Source of the DNA: Rhizopus sp. PT2906
Lineage: Eukaryota; Mucoromycota; Mucoromycetes; Mucorales; Rhizopodaceae
Direction of reading: 5' to 3'
Assembly: GCA_025529335.1 (NCBI GenBank)
Contig: JAMYHX010000359.1
Coordinates: 1-64,000 of the forward strand
Length of the DNA stretch: 64,000 nucleotides
A program made the position numbers and the translations under genes. Below the pieces are notes generated by a model. That model was not told where the DNA came from and did not search any database. It saw nothing but the letters and a program-made list of their open reading frames with translations. Positions 23,738-36,000 of this stretch are shown piece by piece. Numbering within the stretch: the stretch's first letter is position 1; every line of letters begins with the position of its first letter.

Positions 23738-25602
23738 CCAAAAAAATTTCGACGGGGAAAATCTTTGAAAGTGAGGCGATTAAATAAAAATGCTTATTGT
23801 CTCTCAAAGGTACACACACGTGTGCTATAAGCATTCGTTTGTTCTTTATTTTAAAAGGTAAGAGAAGGTAAGGTTAGGAAATCGATGACTTGAAAATCGT
23901 TTAGTTTCATTTTGTAAAAATATGTATACATATATACACATCCAGCTTCAGCTATGAAATAACAATAGTAAACTATACAGATATCAGAAAAGCGATGATC
24001 TTGACGATATGATTGGCTATTCTGAAACTAACTATAATCAGGATCTCCCCTCTCTCACACTGTCTTTTATTTTCTGTAATTTATTTGCCAGCTTTGTATG
24101 TGTTTCTTTTTATCAAATACTTTAATATTCATAGATAAAGAGCTTACAGAACGAACACAGTTGGAATAAGCCAGGACTGAGTTCTTTAGTGGGAAATAAG
24201 CTTTTGTGTGACAAAATGATACACTTGTAAGATATTCATATGTTTATGTCAAATACTAGATTGGGAGTTGTACTGAGTAGCATAAGATTGCTGCCTTTCG
24301 CTACTTTTACTAGTCATACATGATGAAAGACACGATTGTGATATGTGTTCAAGATAAAGCATAAGGATTAAAAGTCAATAGGAAAAAAAAAAAAACGAGA
24401 ATAACATTTATTAAAGTGTATGTCTTACTGCTTTGGAAATGAAAGAAAGAAATCCCAATCAAACTTATGCATGAGCATATGGTTCTGTATTTCCCGCTGT
24501 TTTCTTCCTCTCTTTATTTCTTTAGGTGCTCCAAGCTTTCCAAGTCGCTCAAGTCTTTCAAACTCTTCTGATATGAAACAAGTTGTACACTTTCTATTAG
24601 CATCATCCTCACTAACTGAAAATACTCCCGTTATCTTGCTCTACTCTTGATTGCCCCCCTCCCCCTTGATAAGTATCCAAATCTTGCTCTTAGCTGTCAA
24701 CTTATGCTTTATCAAGATGGGTTATCTTACTTTCTGCTAACCTTCTGTTCATTAGTCTCTTGAAGCTTGAGACAACTGTTTTCATCGGTTGGGAGGGCTG
24801 CCTTGAGTCGATCCGAGTACTCTAGAGATATTGCATCCATGACTATCAAATATCACCTTAGATAATGAAAGCTGAAGTTAATGTGGTCTCTTGAGTCGAG
24901 AAGAAACTCTACTTTCTCACTTTTGAACTTAATATTTTAGTATCAAAAACAAGCAAGGCTAATTACATGGTATAAGTAGTACTGTTGTCTAGGCCCTATA
25001 TCACTCTGCTTAAGTTAAGAAAAAGATAGCATTATCCACTATTGAGCCACAAAGATGAATATGATCCTTACAATCTGTTGACAAGCTGATACTTTATAAA
25101 CATTACAGCAAAATGCTGTTTATTATTCTTTGAATCTCTCTTTCTCTCTCTAAATGTTCAATCATCCCTGCTTCCTTTGCTGTTGAATATAGGTAAAGAT
25201 TGTTTATTAAACCTTAATCTACATAGAATCGTCCTTTGGGTGATTGACTTTGGTCAAAAAGGGGAACAGGAACCAATTCTAGAGCCCATTTATTTGTAAT
25301 ATTTAAGGACCAATAAGCTCTAGATTTTCAAAAAAATATAGACATTCGATCTCCATTTTATTTGTCCTACACAAAGATGAACTCCTTTACTGTCCCCCCT
25401 CTTTCACTCTTTTTCTTTCTTCTTTTCTTTCTTCGCCCCCTGATTTGGACTAAAGTCAATCTTTATCTTCCCCTTCTTTCCTCTATCTTTCTCCTTTCTT
25501 TCCTTTTCTTCTTCTTTTCTTCTTCTTTTCTTTTTTTTTTATTACCTTCCTTTCCTTTTCACACCTGAAGTAGACACAAAGCATTAAAAACAAGACTAAA
25601 TC
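23669..25602. other. Intergenic, TBC gene / kelch gene divergent region
   Basis: No gene was recognised in 1.9 kb. A (GA)n microsatellite lies at about 23697-23735. A CCAAT motif is present near 25310, and a long CT-rich tract at 25395-25560 immediately precedes the kelch gene start and is probably its leader or promoter. The frame over 24420-24650 has no recognisable domain. Confidence 0.5.
23697..23735. repeat. (GA)n microsatellite
   Basis: An almost perfect GA dinucleotide run of about 36 nt, 30 bp upstream of the TBC gene start. On that transcript it would be a CT-rich 5' leader. Confidence 0.9.
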
Positions 25603-28516
25603 ATGAAAAGTTTAATACTTTTCTCAATTCTTTTGAGCACTTTAAGCAGTGTTCATGCTTACTATTTCATGGGCAGTTTGACAAACGTGCTCCCTTTTAA
25701 GAGTATGATGGCATCAGCGCAGTTAAACAATTCACTTTATCTCTTTGGTGGCGAGAATGCCACATCTCATTATTCAAACGATCTCTATAAACTCACACAG
25801 ACATCTGATGGCTATTCATGGCTCACAGTCCCTCAAAAGAACACAATTAATGGAACAGCCGGGAGTCAAGCTTTTGTCACCTCTGATCAACAAAACTTGG
25901 TTCTCTTGGGCGGTGATTCTTTTACCGAAGCCAATGCATCCAACTTTCTTCCACTTCAGATCTACACTTACAACTTTGCTTCTCAAACTTGGACCTCAAA
26001 GACACCTACCAATTTCACACTTGATAACACAGCTTGTGTCAACCGACAGGCATTCTCTGCAACCTACGACAGTAAGAACAAAGTCAGTTATATCTATGGT
26101 GGATACGCTCGTCAGGCTGTCCTTGATACCCTTCATAAAATGGATGAAAACTACCAGACAACCTCGCTTGTACGTTCCCCTGAAGCTCGTTATGGACATA
26201 CAGCTTCTATTTTAAGGTAAAATCACCATGAACAAAAAGTATTGTAATACATTTTCTTATTGAATTCTGTACCACATTTATTAATTTAGCTCTGGACAAC
26301 TGGTCGTCATCGGTGGTGTCGCTAGTATCAACGGTACATCTGCGCTTGCAAGTATGAAGTATGTCTTGATTTACGATCCTGTTAAGAACCAATGGCAACG
26401 TCAAGGTGTTAACGCGATGAATGGTTATTACCCTTCTACCACTTCAGATCATGTCGCAGTTGTCAGTAAGTTTATCCTTATTTTTGCCTGTATTACATCG
26501 TTTAAACTCAGTACCATCTTTTTTCTTTTAGACTCAAACGATCAAATCATCATCTTTGGTGGTAAAAACAAATGCAGATATATTTATAGAGATCGACACC
26601 AAATCTAAGCACTTTTTTTTTGTGTGTGTTATTAGGCGATAGCAGAGACCCAGAAAGAACAAGACAATACTTGAATGCCATTGCAATACTTGATACCAAG
26701 ACTTGGACTTGGTCTGTACCTACCATCAAGGGCATTCCTCCTTCTCGTCGTGGATTTGCTGTTGGTGGTCTTTTGGATGGATCTCGTTTGACAGTAGCAT
26801 TTGGTAAATATAATAACAGATCATCTATACGCCCCTCCTTAATAACACTCCTTATTATTAGGTGGTGCGCTCAATAACTTTTACAACGACGTAAACGTAT
26901 TTGATTTTAACCAAGGTTCTTGGTTACAATCCTTCAACTCATCTGAAAGTGGCGATAGCTCTGTTTCTAAGGGACTTATTGCCGGTGTCACTGTAGCTGG
27001 TGTCATCTTGTTGATCATTATCCTCTTCTTGCTCTGGAAGTTCCAATCTTACCTTCGCTGGTTGATTGTCCGTATCCACAATGATATCTGGAAGCCACGT
27101 ACAGGTGAACCCGTGTGGGCCGAAACATCACGTCTAGTATCACAAGTCTTCTTCTTGTTTATATTTATCATGTTCCTCTACTTTGTTATTCGCCAAGCAG
27201 TCGAAAGTCCTAATGTCACCCAACGCATCGAATCCTCTACGGCCACAGTAGATGTACCTGACGTCCGTTTCTGTTTTGACGGCTTCCCTGCACAGAGTGC
27301 TGTTCCTATCAATGGCGATAGTGGCGCTCCTGGTGTAGCCTGTATGACTGATAACGGCTACAGCTGCACGTCATTCATCCGCCCTCTGAACATGGGCGAA
27401 TTTGCCCCTACCTTTGCTGACAGTCTCGGCGCCGTCAACTGTTTCCTCTTCCGTGCCCCTGACTCCTTTAAACTCACGTCTACTTCAGGTGCCAATAACG
27501 GCTCTCGTTTGTTATTTACCCTCTTTGGTGATCAAGCAACTACTTATGGTCGTATCCACCTGTCTGTGTATCCCAAAAACATGGACCCTAATGCGATCGT
27601 GTATGGCATTGACGACAATATCCCTGTGTACCTGTCACAAGGCGATGTTTTTAGCTGGCAAAACGACGAACGAAATGACTTGCAAGCCGAGAATGTGTTT
27701 ACGATTCAGCCTGCAACCTACACCTCCTTGAGTTACGACATTATCGATCACCGTTACTTGCAACCCGTTGGCTGGAACTATGTCGGTTTCTTGCCCATCA
27801 CCAATTCAACACCTGAGATCGAATCCTACTTCCGTTCAGAAGCACCTAATCCCAACTACATGAGCACACACACCGATTTGGGTGTCGTTGCTGTCTATCC
27901 CAACACATGGGCAAATCTCATCGACCGTGAAGTCAAGATGTACACCTTGGTCAATGCCCTTGGTTTTGTCGGCGGTGTCTTTGGTATTATTGTCGCTGCC
28001 CAGACCTGGCTCTTTGGTTACCGTCCTCGTTCTCCTTGGGGAGTTGTTCATCGATGGTCTACCGGTAGCCGTAAGCAGTCTCTGCTCGCTGGTTTGCAAT
28101 CCAAGTTCAAGACAACCGAGTCAGGTATTCCTTTAGTTCACCCTGTTCACCACCGATTCAGTATGAACGAGTTCCAGAATCTCGGTCAGGAAACTGAGGC
28201 TCAACGTGTCTCCCGTGTGGAAGAACGTATGCAGACCCTTGAGTTGCTCTTCAAGGCCTACTATGTGGATGATGAAGTTTTCCGTTCTCTTGATAACGCC
28301 AATCATATGCTCAAGAAGAACAATGCTCAAGTTCAACCTACGAATAACAGCAATCCTTTCTTTGCATCTACTGAAAAAGTACCAACCCAGAATGATCAAA
28401 ATGGGTTCGCTCACATGTTTAATGAAAGACAGAGTCAAGGAAGTATTAGCAGTGATGCAACCTCTCAACATCGTTTGAACGCTGCACCCGATGTTCATTT
28501 ACGTGATATGCGTTAA
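25603..28516 (+). CDS. Secretory-pathway kelch-repeat membrane protein with three TM segments
   Basis: Signal peptide MKSLILFSILLSTLSSVHA, then a beta-propeller of kelch blades (NSLYLFGGENATSHYSNDLY, VSYIYGGYARQAVLDTLHKM, LVVIGGVASINGTSALA, IIIFGGDSRDPERTRQYLNA, FNDVNVF-type last blade). Four introns fall inside the kelch region. One membrane helix follows (GLIAGVTVAGVILLIIILF), then a second (VFFLFIFIMFLYFVI). A lumenal or extracellular domain of about 240 residues contains six cysteines (for example RFCFDGFP, GVACMTDNGYSC). A third helix (GFVGGVFGIIVAAQTWLFGY) leads to a cytoplasmic tail rich in Gln/Asn. This kelch-TM-domain-TM layout is found in early-diverging fungi, but I know of no established function; a cell-surface role is a guess. 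Confidence 0.9.
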
Positions 28517-28631
28517 TAAACTACTACCCTTTTTTTTTATTTCTTAATTGTCATTAATAAACTATAATCATTTCATAACTGTGTCGTTAACTTTGAAGAA
28601 AAGGAGTTTTAACTTCTTTTACATTTACACA

Positions 28632-29384
28632 ATGTCTGCTTCCATTAGTGATTCTCGACAAGAGGCAACAATTACAGAGATTATCAAGACAAATGCCAAC
28701 AGTAACTTTTACTTGACTTATAAATCAACCGAGACTTGGCCCAATAAAAGAGATGGTTATTGTCGCATATTGATTCTCGATTCCTCATTTAACCCACCCA
28801 CTCGAGCTCATGCCAACCTTTTACACAAGTCCATTCAGACCTATCCTCCTGGTCACTTTGACGCTCTCCTACTTTTACTGTCTACCAAGAATGCAGATAA
28901 ACAGTTGACAGGCGCGACCATCGTCCAAAGAGTGCAGATGATGGAACTGATGGCTGCCCGCTACCCAAATAGCGCCGTCGGTCTTACACCACACGCCAAG
29001 TTTGTTGACAAGGCAGCTCATATCCAGGCGTGGTTACCAGACACCCGACTAGAACTTTATTTTATTATGGGGTACGACACGATCGTCCGACTGCTTGATC
29101 CCAAATATTACATGCCGAGACCCGTGATGGAGGTGCTTGGTCCATTCTTGAACACATGTCATATTATCTGTGCGGATCGAGGAGAAGGTGAAGAGCAGAA
29201 AGCGTTCTGGGACAAGCTGAAGCTTGGTACATGTTCGATTCGACGTATACAGCTTGATCCTGCTTTTACAACTCTGTCGAGTACGATGGCTAGAACAAGG
29301 ATCATGCAAGGTCAGTCTGTATTGGATGTATTGGACCCTGATATCGCACAATTTGTACAAGATCATCATATTTATTCTCAATAA
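28632..29384 (+). CDS. Pof1-type nicotinamide-nucleotide adenylyltransferase-like protein
   Basis: A single exon of 250 codons; ATG at 28632 (MSASISDSRQ). The nucleotidyltransferase motif is SFNPPTRAHANLL, corresponding to the (T/S)xxPxxxxH signature. The second motif STMARTRI matches the ISSTxxR family signature. YFIMGYDTIVRLLDPKYY lies between, as in the Pof1/NMNAT-like group. Yeast Pof1 is linked to ER protein quality control and has nucleotide-hydrolysing activity. Whether this copy makes NAD is not decided by sequence. It sits 115 bp downstream of the kelch gene on the same strand with its own likely promoter. Confidence 0.88.
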   Translation: MSASISDSRQEATITEIIKTNANSNFYLTYKSTETWPNKRDGYCRILILDSSFNPPTRAHANLLHKSIQTYPPGHFDALLLLLSTKNADKQLTGATIVQRVQMMELMAARYPNSAVGLTPHAKFVDKAAHIQAWLPDTRLELYFIMGYDTIVRLLDPKYYMPRPVMEVLGPFLNTCHIICADRGEGEEQKAFWDKLKLGTCSIRRIQLDPAFTTLSSTMARTRIMQGQSVLDVLDPDIAQFVQDHHIYSQ

Positions 29385-30104
29385 AAAATAAGTTGAGATG
29401 TTTTATATTTCTTGAAAAATAAGACAGCGATTAATGACAAGGAATAAGAGGATCTGTTTATACTTTTTTCAGTCTTGAAGAGTTGAAGAAAAAGTCACTA
29501 GGCTTTGAGAGATTTGTTTACTTTGGGAACGATTCTATTCATGTTAGATTGGTTCACTTTTATCTTTGTAGATTTATATTATAAAATACCATTCTTTGAG
29601 TATAGATGATTTCTTAGAGTTCTTCTTTTGAACAGCGCTTGGTATTGTACCTGACCAATTGTCAGTCTGTGGTTTATTCTGAGAAACATCATCTAAACTT
29701 TTATTGTAATAAACAGTAAGCTTCTATCCCTGTTCCAATGTTATGTCATTGTGAAGCTTCATAATGTATTCATTGGTTCTCTAATTGTCTCTGTGCAGCT
29801 TTACTGCCAACATTGGATCATAAATGTTTTAAATGTCCAATTACTATTGGGCATGACACGCCATATAAGTATAACGCATTTTGTGGTCAGTCTTTTTTCA
29901 AGTAAGGTAGCTACAACATATGCTGTTTGTTGTGCAAATAACAAAAAGGAAAGCTGGTTTATCTTTGCCCGCTCTATTGTGACTTGTTTTTATTGTAATG
30001 ACCGCCTCATTCATACTCCCCCTGGGTGTCATAGCCTAAACAAAAAAAAAAAAGAGATAAAGAGGACCCAGGGATATTCTCTTTTTCTTTTTGGTTTAAA
30101 AGAT
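29385..30104. other. Intergenic, Pof1-like / Coq1-like
   Basis: AT-rich with no recognised feature. An open frame continues upstream of the Coq1-like start (to 29751) but its sequence lacks any domain, and the mitochondrial-type N-terminus begins at the ATG at 30105. Confidence 0.5.
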
Positions 30105-31481
30105 ATGTTGAGAAGGTCGATATTACGAAGACACCAGCCTTTGATCAACCTGCATCGACAGACCTATGCTTATTACCACGCGACAAATAGTGTGTATAGT
30201 CAACCGAAGCAAGCCGAAGAGGAATCACCACTGAACAAACTATCTCAAGGCATCAGCGCTTTCGCATCAACTTTGTTAAATGCACCTCCTCTTCGTCGAG
30301 TAACAAAACCCAATATTGAAACACTCCCTTTTACGGGCAATGCAACCAGCTGGGAGCAGGCTATTCGAGAAGCTCAAAGCTTGGTGAATTCGGCTGACCA
30401 AGAAAGAATTTTTGATCCAGTCAAAGTGGTTGGTAAGGATCTATGGGAACTGAAGGGCAATATTACCAAGTTGCTCGGTTCGGGGCATCCATTTATTGAT
30501 ACGATTGGAAAACATTATTTCGAGAGTGATACCAACCGTATTCGACCGCTCTTGGTTTTGTTGATAGCCAAGGCATCGTCCGTAGCTGACAAAGATCCAT
30601 CACGCGTAGTTCCTGATGGTCCGATCTCAGACACTCAGAGGAGACTTGCCGAGATTACTGAGATGATCTATACAGCGTCTCTACTTCACTATGACGTGAT
30701 TGATAACAATGAAGCATCAAATGCTGTTTTTGGAAACAAGATGGCGGTCCTTGCTGGCGATTTCTTGCTTGCTCGCTCATCCGTTGCCTTAGCACAGTTA
30801 AAGAATGCAGAATGTATTGAGCTTATGGCTACCTGCATTGCTCATCTAGTCGAAGGAGAATTTATGCAGCTTCAGAAGCCGAAAGAGGATATGGATAAGA
30901 ACAAGGCATTTGAATATTATCTGAAACAAGTTTACATGAAGACAAGTAGCTTGATTGCTGAAAGTTGTAAAGCTTCTTCTGTCTTGGCTGGTTGCACAAG
31001 TCATGTTGTGAAGGCAGCATATGATTACGGAAATAATTTTGGTATCGCATTTCAGGTAATACTTGCGACCTCCTTGTATGATGACCTGTGGTGTACTAAT
31101 ATCATTTTAGTTACTCAATGATGTCCGTCAATTTACTCAAATAGCCGCGCATACAAGTACTTCATCACCAACAGCATGGATAAATGCTCCTGTACTAATG
31201 GCTTGGACAAAATGTCCTGATCTGGGACCAATTATTGAACGTAAATTTAGTAGAGAAGGAGATATGGAAAAGGTATTCTTTTTAAAATAGTAGATAGCTG
31301 TGTAACTTATGTCAAATAGGCTCGTCTCTTGGTCTATCAAACGAATGCACTCAAGGATGTGATGACCTTGGCTGATGAACATATCAAGAAAGCAATTGAT
31401 TCCATAGACCATTTACCCACATCGGATGCAAGATCTGCACTTGTACAGCTTGTAAAGAATCTTCCAAGTAGACAAGAATAG
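30105..31481 (+). CDS. Coq1-like trans-prenyl diphosphate synthase, catalytically degenerate
   Basis: Three exons; introns 31056-31110 and about 31273-31319. The N-terminus MLRRSILRRHQ is a likely mitochondrial presequence. Overall it follows Coq1/polyprenyl diphosphate synthase: FESDTNRIRPLLVLLIAKAS, AEITEMIYTASLL, FGNKMAVLAGDFLLARSSVAL, HLVEGEFMQL and the ending LVYQTNALKDVMTLADEHI. Both aspartate-rich motifs are altered. FARM, normally DDxxD followed by an Arg pair, reads Y196-D-V-I-D200 with the RRG segment missing. SARM, normally DDxxD, reads N320-D-V-R-Q324, and the usual GKP...DL block that follows is gone. The protein is therefore unlikely to elongate prenyl chains alone. It could be a regulatory partner of an active Coq1, comparable to Dlp1/PDSS2, or a decaying paralogue. 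Confidence 0.88.
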
Positions 31482-33004
31482 AGAAAAATAATCAATAGAA
31501 GCAAGATATTTCATATTCCATTTTGTAAATAGCAAATAATAATAAAAAAAATCATATCATCCAAGAGAATAGCTTTAGAGATCCTCGGGTGCACCAAGAT
31601 CTGGTTTTTCCAAATTTGGTACAATTTAAACACAGCAAGCATTCATTCGGGTGCTTCCTTGAAGCACTTCGTATAGCATCGCTGTACAACTTTACACTAC
31701 CAAAGTGTCTATTTGGCCTAAGGCTGTCCAATGGAATATTCTTTATAATTACACTTGAATGACCTTGGCTCTTTATTGATCAAACGGACAACATAAAAAA
31801 AAATACAGCAATGACCACATTTCTTTTTCTTGAAGCTTTATAAAAGTCATATTCTACATCAAGGAACATGGAAAGATACCTGTTCCTGAACAGGTTTAGT
31901 TTGACGCTGTACATTGAAAAAGTTTGTTGATGGCATCGCAGGTAGTACTTGTAACATTAGCCCTCTCGTGGATTTCCTCGTGCGCGTAGTGTGCACCTTT
32001 TTTATTGAGGCAGCAAGTGTACATGTTCCTCTTAGAAGAAGCGATGTTATAAAGATGCTGCTGGGCTTGGATGGATATAGACGGCTGTCATATCTACAGA
32101 GAAACCATTGTCTTCCATTTAGAGATTCAAAAGCAAAAAAAAAAAAAAAAAGTACCTTGTTGTTGACATGTACTTGTTTAAAAGCCTTATTTCTCAAGAA
32201 AAAAAAATACAAAGAAATAAAGTTATTTCATCTTGCGGTTTAAAATACAAGAAGTGCCAAATCGACTTAATAAGACAAAGCAATTTCTCGAAAACGACAA
32301 TCATTTCACAACAAACGGCCAATTATTTGTCTGTTAGGGCCATTATTTTGTTTAAACGTGAGCGCAAAAATAAAATAATATAACAAACGTCTTTCAATCC
32401 GTTTGGAAGTGAATGATAGCGAAAAACCCCCTTGTGGGTATAAGGATAAAAAATGTAAAAGGAAATTAATGAGTAGAATCATCGATGAAAAGTTAAAGGG
32501 ATTGGCTTAACCATACAAGAAGTTTTTGGCTATGGAGATGCTTAGTAGAGATTTAATTCATATAGTATGGAATATATAATCGGCCATCGCTGAGACCAAA
32601 CAAGGGCTAGGTTTGAGGGAACCGAAGGGCGTAAAGGAAGCATACTCAGAAGTAATGACAATGGATCTCGTATAGCTTCAGACATGAACAGACGTTAGTA
32701 TATATCAAGGCAACTAATAGCATGATTCTTAGAGAGCCGTTTGAAAGACGCTCGGGGATTTAGCGTTCTCTTTTCGATTCTTTTAAAACTAAGAAAGGAA
32801 TATACAAGAAGTTCCGTACCCTTTTTACATCTTGTATTCTTTTGTTTCTAACATTCACACAATAATCATTAAAGAACGAATAAAGAAGTTGTTTTACATC
32901 ATAATCATATCGATAAAAAGTGCTGTTCAAGCATAAGAAAAAGAAACAACGGAGTCTTAAATATTTTTGTCTTTTTTTCTCTTATTGTTGTTGATTATGC
33001 CACG
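31482..33004. other. Intergenic, upstream of the TFIIIC subunit
   Basis: No gene was recognised in 1.5 kb. Overlapping open frames at 31859-32243 on both strands lack any domain and are lysine/phenylalanine-rich because of A/T runs. Confidence 0.5.
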
Positions 33005-36000
33005 ATGATTGACAGGATCATAGATCAAGTGGTTGATGAATTAGCTTTGGAAGGAGAAAATGGTATATAAAAAAAAAAGAAGACTATATAAATAATGTCT
33101 AATGTATATTCTTTTTGTTGTCACAGGTTGTAGTTTTGATCAACTGTGGATACATGTCAAGACGATTGTAGAAGAGATCACTCGAGAGTTACCCAATAAG
33201 ATACCCATTAATATCAATGACCAATACAAAGCATATCTGTGGACATATTTGAAGAGCAATAAAGATGTGTTATATTTTCAAGTAAGCCAAGCGACGGAGA
33301 AGCATACATAAAACGAATAACTCATATATAAAATAACTCAGAATGGAAACAGACTTGACATTGATAGTTTGACTTGGACTGATATTATGGCCATCAAAGA
33401 CAACATAATTATCAAGACCACTGACGAGATTCAGGATGCCGTTATCTATGGAAAGGCCAAAGTAAAAAATAGATATTACATAAAGAAAAAGTGAGTGTAT
33501 TTACTTTATCAATAGCACATCAAAAAGTCACTTTCAGTTATGCACAAGGCAGTCATCTCAGAGATAGCCAAACGCAAAGATAAAGGAATAACACAGTATG
33601 CATTGGGAACATTACTTAACCAGGATGCAAAAAAAATATTTCATTATTTGAAAAAGTTTGAACAAGAAGGCATCATGTAATAATGATAACAACAATACTT
33701 TAAGCGGGATACTGATCCCTTTTCTTTAGTGTCAAAAGGGATGCTTATGCTAAAGGCATGAATACAAATATTCTCTACTTGAAACGATTTGCTCCTCAAT
33801 CAGGTCAAATAGAACCAGATAAAGAAGATATCGGATTCTCTGATGTGATTTGCACATATGATGAATTTAGATCGAGATTATTGAACGAACTAAATAATGC
33901 AAAGAACAACATGATGTCTCTCTCTGATATTGTTGATACCCTTGTAGGATTACTTCTTTTATTTTCATTTTCTGTTGACTCACAAATGCTCAATAGGGAT
34001 TTAAAACAGAATATCAAAAGAGATGGGCACGCATACGAATTTCTTATCTGCATGATCATGGTGAAGTCGAAAAATTTCATGCCTTTGATGGTAAAAAGTT
34101 GAGGGCTGCTGTACGATTATGTAAGAAGGAGGTGGAAAGTGCAGACACAAGTTATGAAGTAAAAAATGCGTCGAGTCCAAAGCTGTACAGAGATGTCACT
34201 TGCGAGTATCAATTATATCAAGCTATTGTTGAGGCTGGCGAGAAAGGAATTTCTAGACAAGTAAGAGAGCCTTATTAATGACTATACGTGTATACTTATC
34301 TGCTTGTAAAAAGGAGCTAGCAGATAGATTTTCTTACCTCAGCACGGACTATTTGAATTACGTTCTAACAAACATCACAACTGCTCCAAAGGACCCAAAA
34401 CTAGTCGATTACAGGGTCTATAAAACTGAAGTTGTTGAAGGTAGACAGCGTCTGTATAGGTACTTTGCGCTCAATGGCTGGTTAAGGCATAATGAAATGC
34501 TCAAAACACAGTTTGCGGAACCTGGTACGCTTAAAGACTTGGCAGTAAATGACTCACAGCATGATATGACATTGGTGAGCACGATACCACAAAAGCGTAA
34601 ATCAACGGTAGATGCACCTATTGTACATACAATGATTGAAGACAGGACACAGACAATGACTCCAGAGCCTGTAAAGAAAAGGAAACGAGCGTCTCATAGC
34701 AGCACCAAGCTTAGACGTATTGGCATCCTGTTGGACATGCTGGAAAAAGAGCATGTTCGCGAATTAAATGCACGGATGGTCAATGAGTTTAACGAACTAG
34801 AGACTGCGACTGAAGGTGGGCAACCTATAGCCAAGGTTACATTGGGAAAGCTAGCAAAGCAGCTGCACGAAGAGAATAAACTCAAAATGCATGTCACAAG
34901 CATTCGCAGGTCATCAGGTATTGTCGAGATCAAGACCCTCTTGCTGCATGCCAGTTTGTCACCAGAAAGCGAACAAGTAAAACGATTTATTGAAAACTAC
35001 GAGATAGAACAATCTGCTATGACACTTTCAGTCAAACAGAACAGACAAATACTGAAAAAAGTGCCAGTACCTGAATTACCGCCTGTCAGTAGCAGCCTTA
35101 CGTTTATGGGAGAAAACTCTACGGCTGGAAAAGATAACATGGCAGCGCCTTCTGATACTTTGTATGAGGGCAGTATCTCACGCAATGCGCCTGTAGACTA
35201 TGGATGGGTACAATCAAAAATACTACGAGCCAAAGAAATGCACAGAGACATTTTAAAGCAATACTTTGCTATGCATTCACCTCTAGAACACGAAGAGCGC
35301 TTTTTGGAAATGAATCAACTAGTTCCTAGCCTGACCATAGGCACATTGGTTAAGTTATGTGCAAGACTTCCTTTTGAAAACCAAGATTTTCTTTCTTATA
35401 TTAGCATACATGAAAACAGATCAACACAGATTCGAAGCTTGCCATATGCCATTCGAACGCTCATTTTAAAGACACCACACAAGATAAGGAAATCTATCCT
35501 TCGTACACTGGACGTGCTCATTGCATTAGAGCTTATTGAAGTGTGTAAATCCCCATTTGGACGCACGATGTACAAACTAAGCAAGTATGGAAAAGTCAAA
35601 GACTATTGCTCACCAAATCATCCAACCTTGACAACACTTCCTATGAACAATATGAATGATGTAGACACGTACTGGAAAGAACTGCGATTTTACTGCGTGG
35701 AATCGCGGCATGGTGAGGGGATCCATCGAAAGGAATGTATAGAACGAAACAGTCCTATCGCCAACATCACCTCAAGACGTTCGTGGGCAACAAACATATT
35801 ACTGTCCAAGAAACAGAAGGAGGTGCTGGATACACACATAGACTTTCAAAACTTGATTGTTCCTGTAGAGGACGCAAACTTGCGTGCTTATCTTTCAAAA
35901 AAATTGGATATTCCAGCCACAAGGATAAGGACGTATTTTATGGCGATTGCCAAGTTGTTTGAAAGAAAGAAGAAGAAACACAACAAACAGAGAAGAAAGA

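Noticed and set aside
24420..24650. 76-codon plus-strand frame
   Set aside because: Composition typical of intergenic DNA, no family resemblance.
31859..32243. Overlapping frames on both strands
   Set aside because: Low-complexity translation of A/T runs, no domain, no start context.
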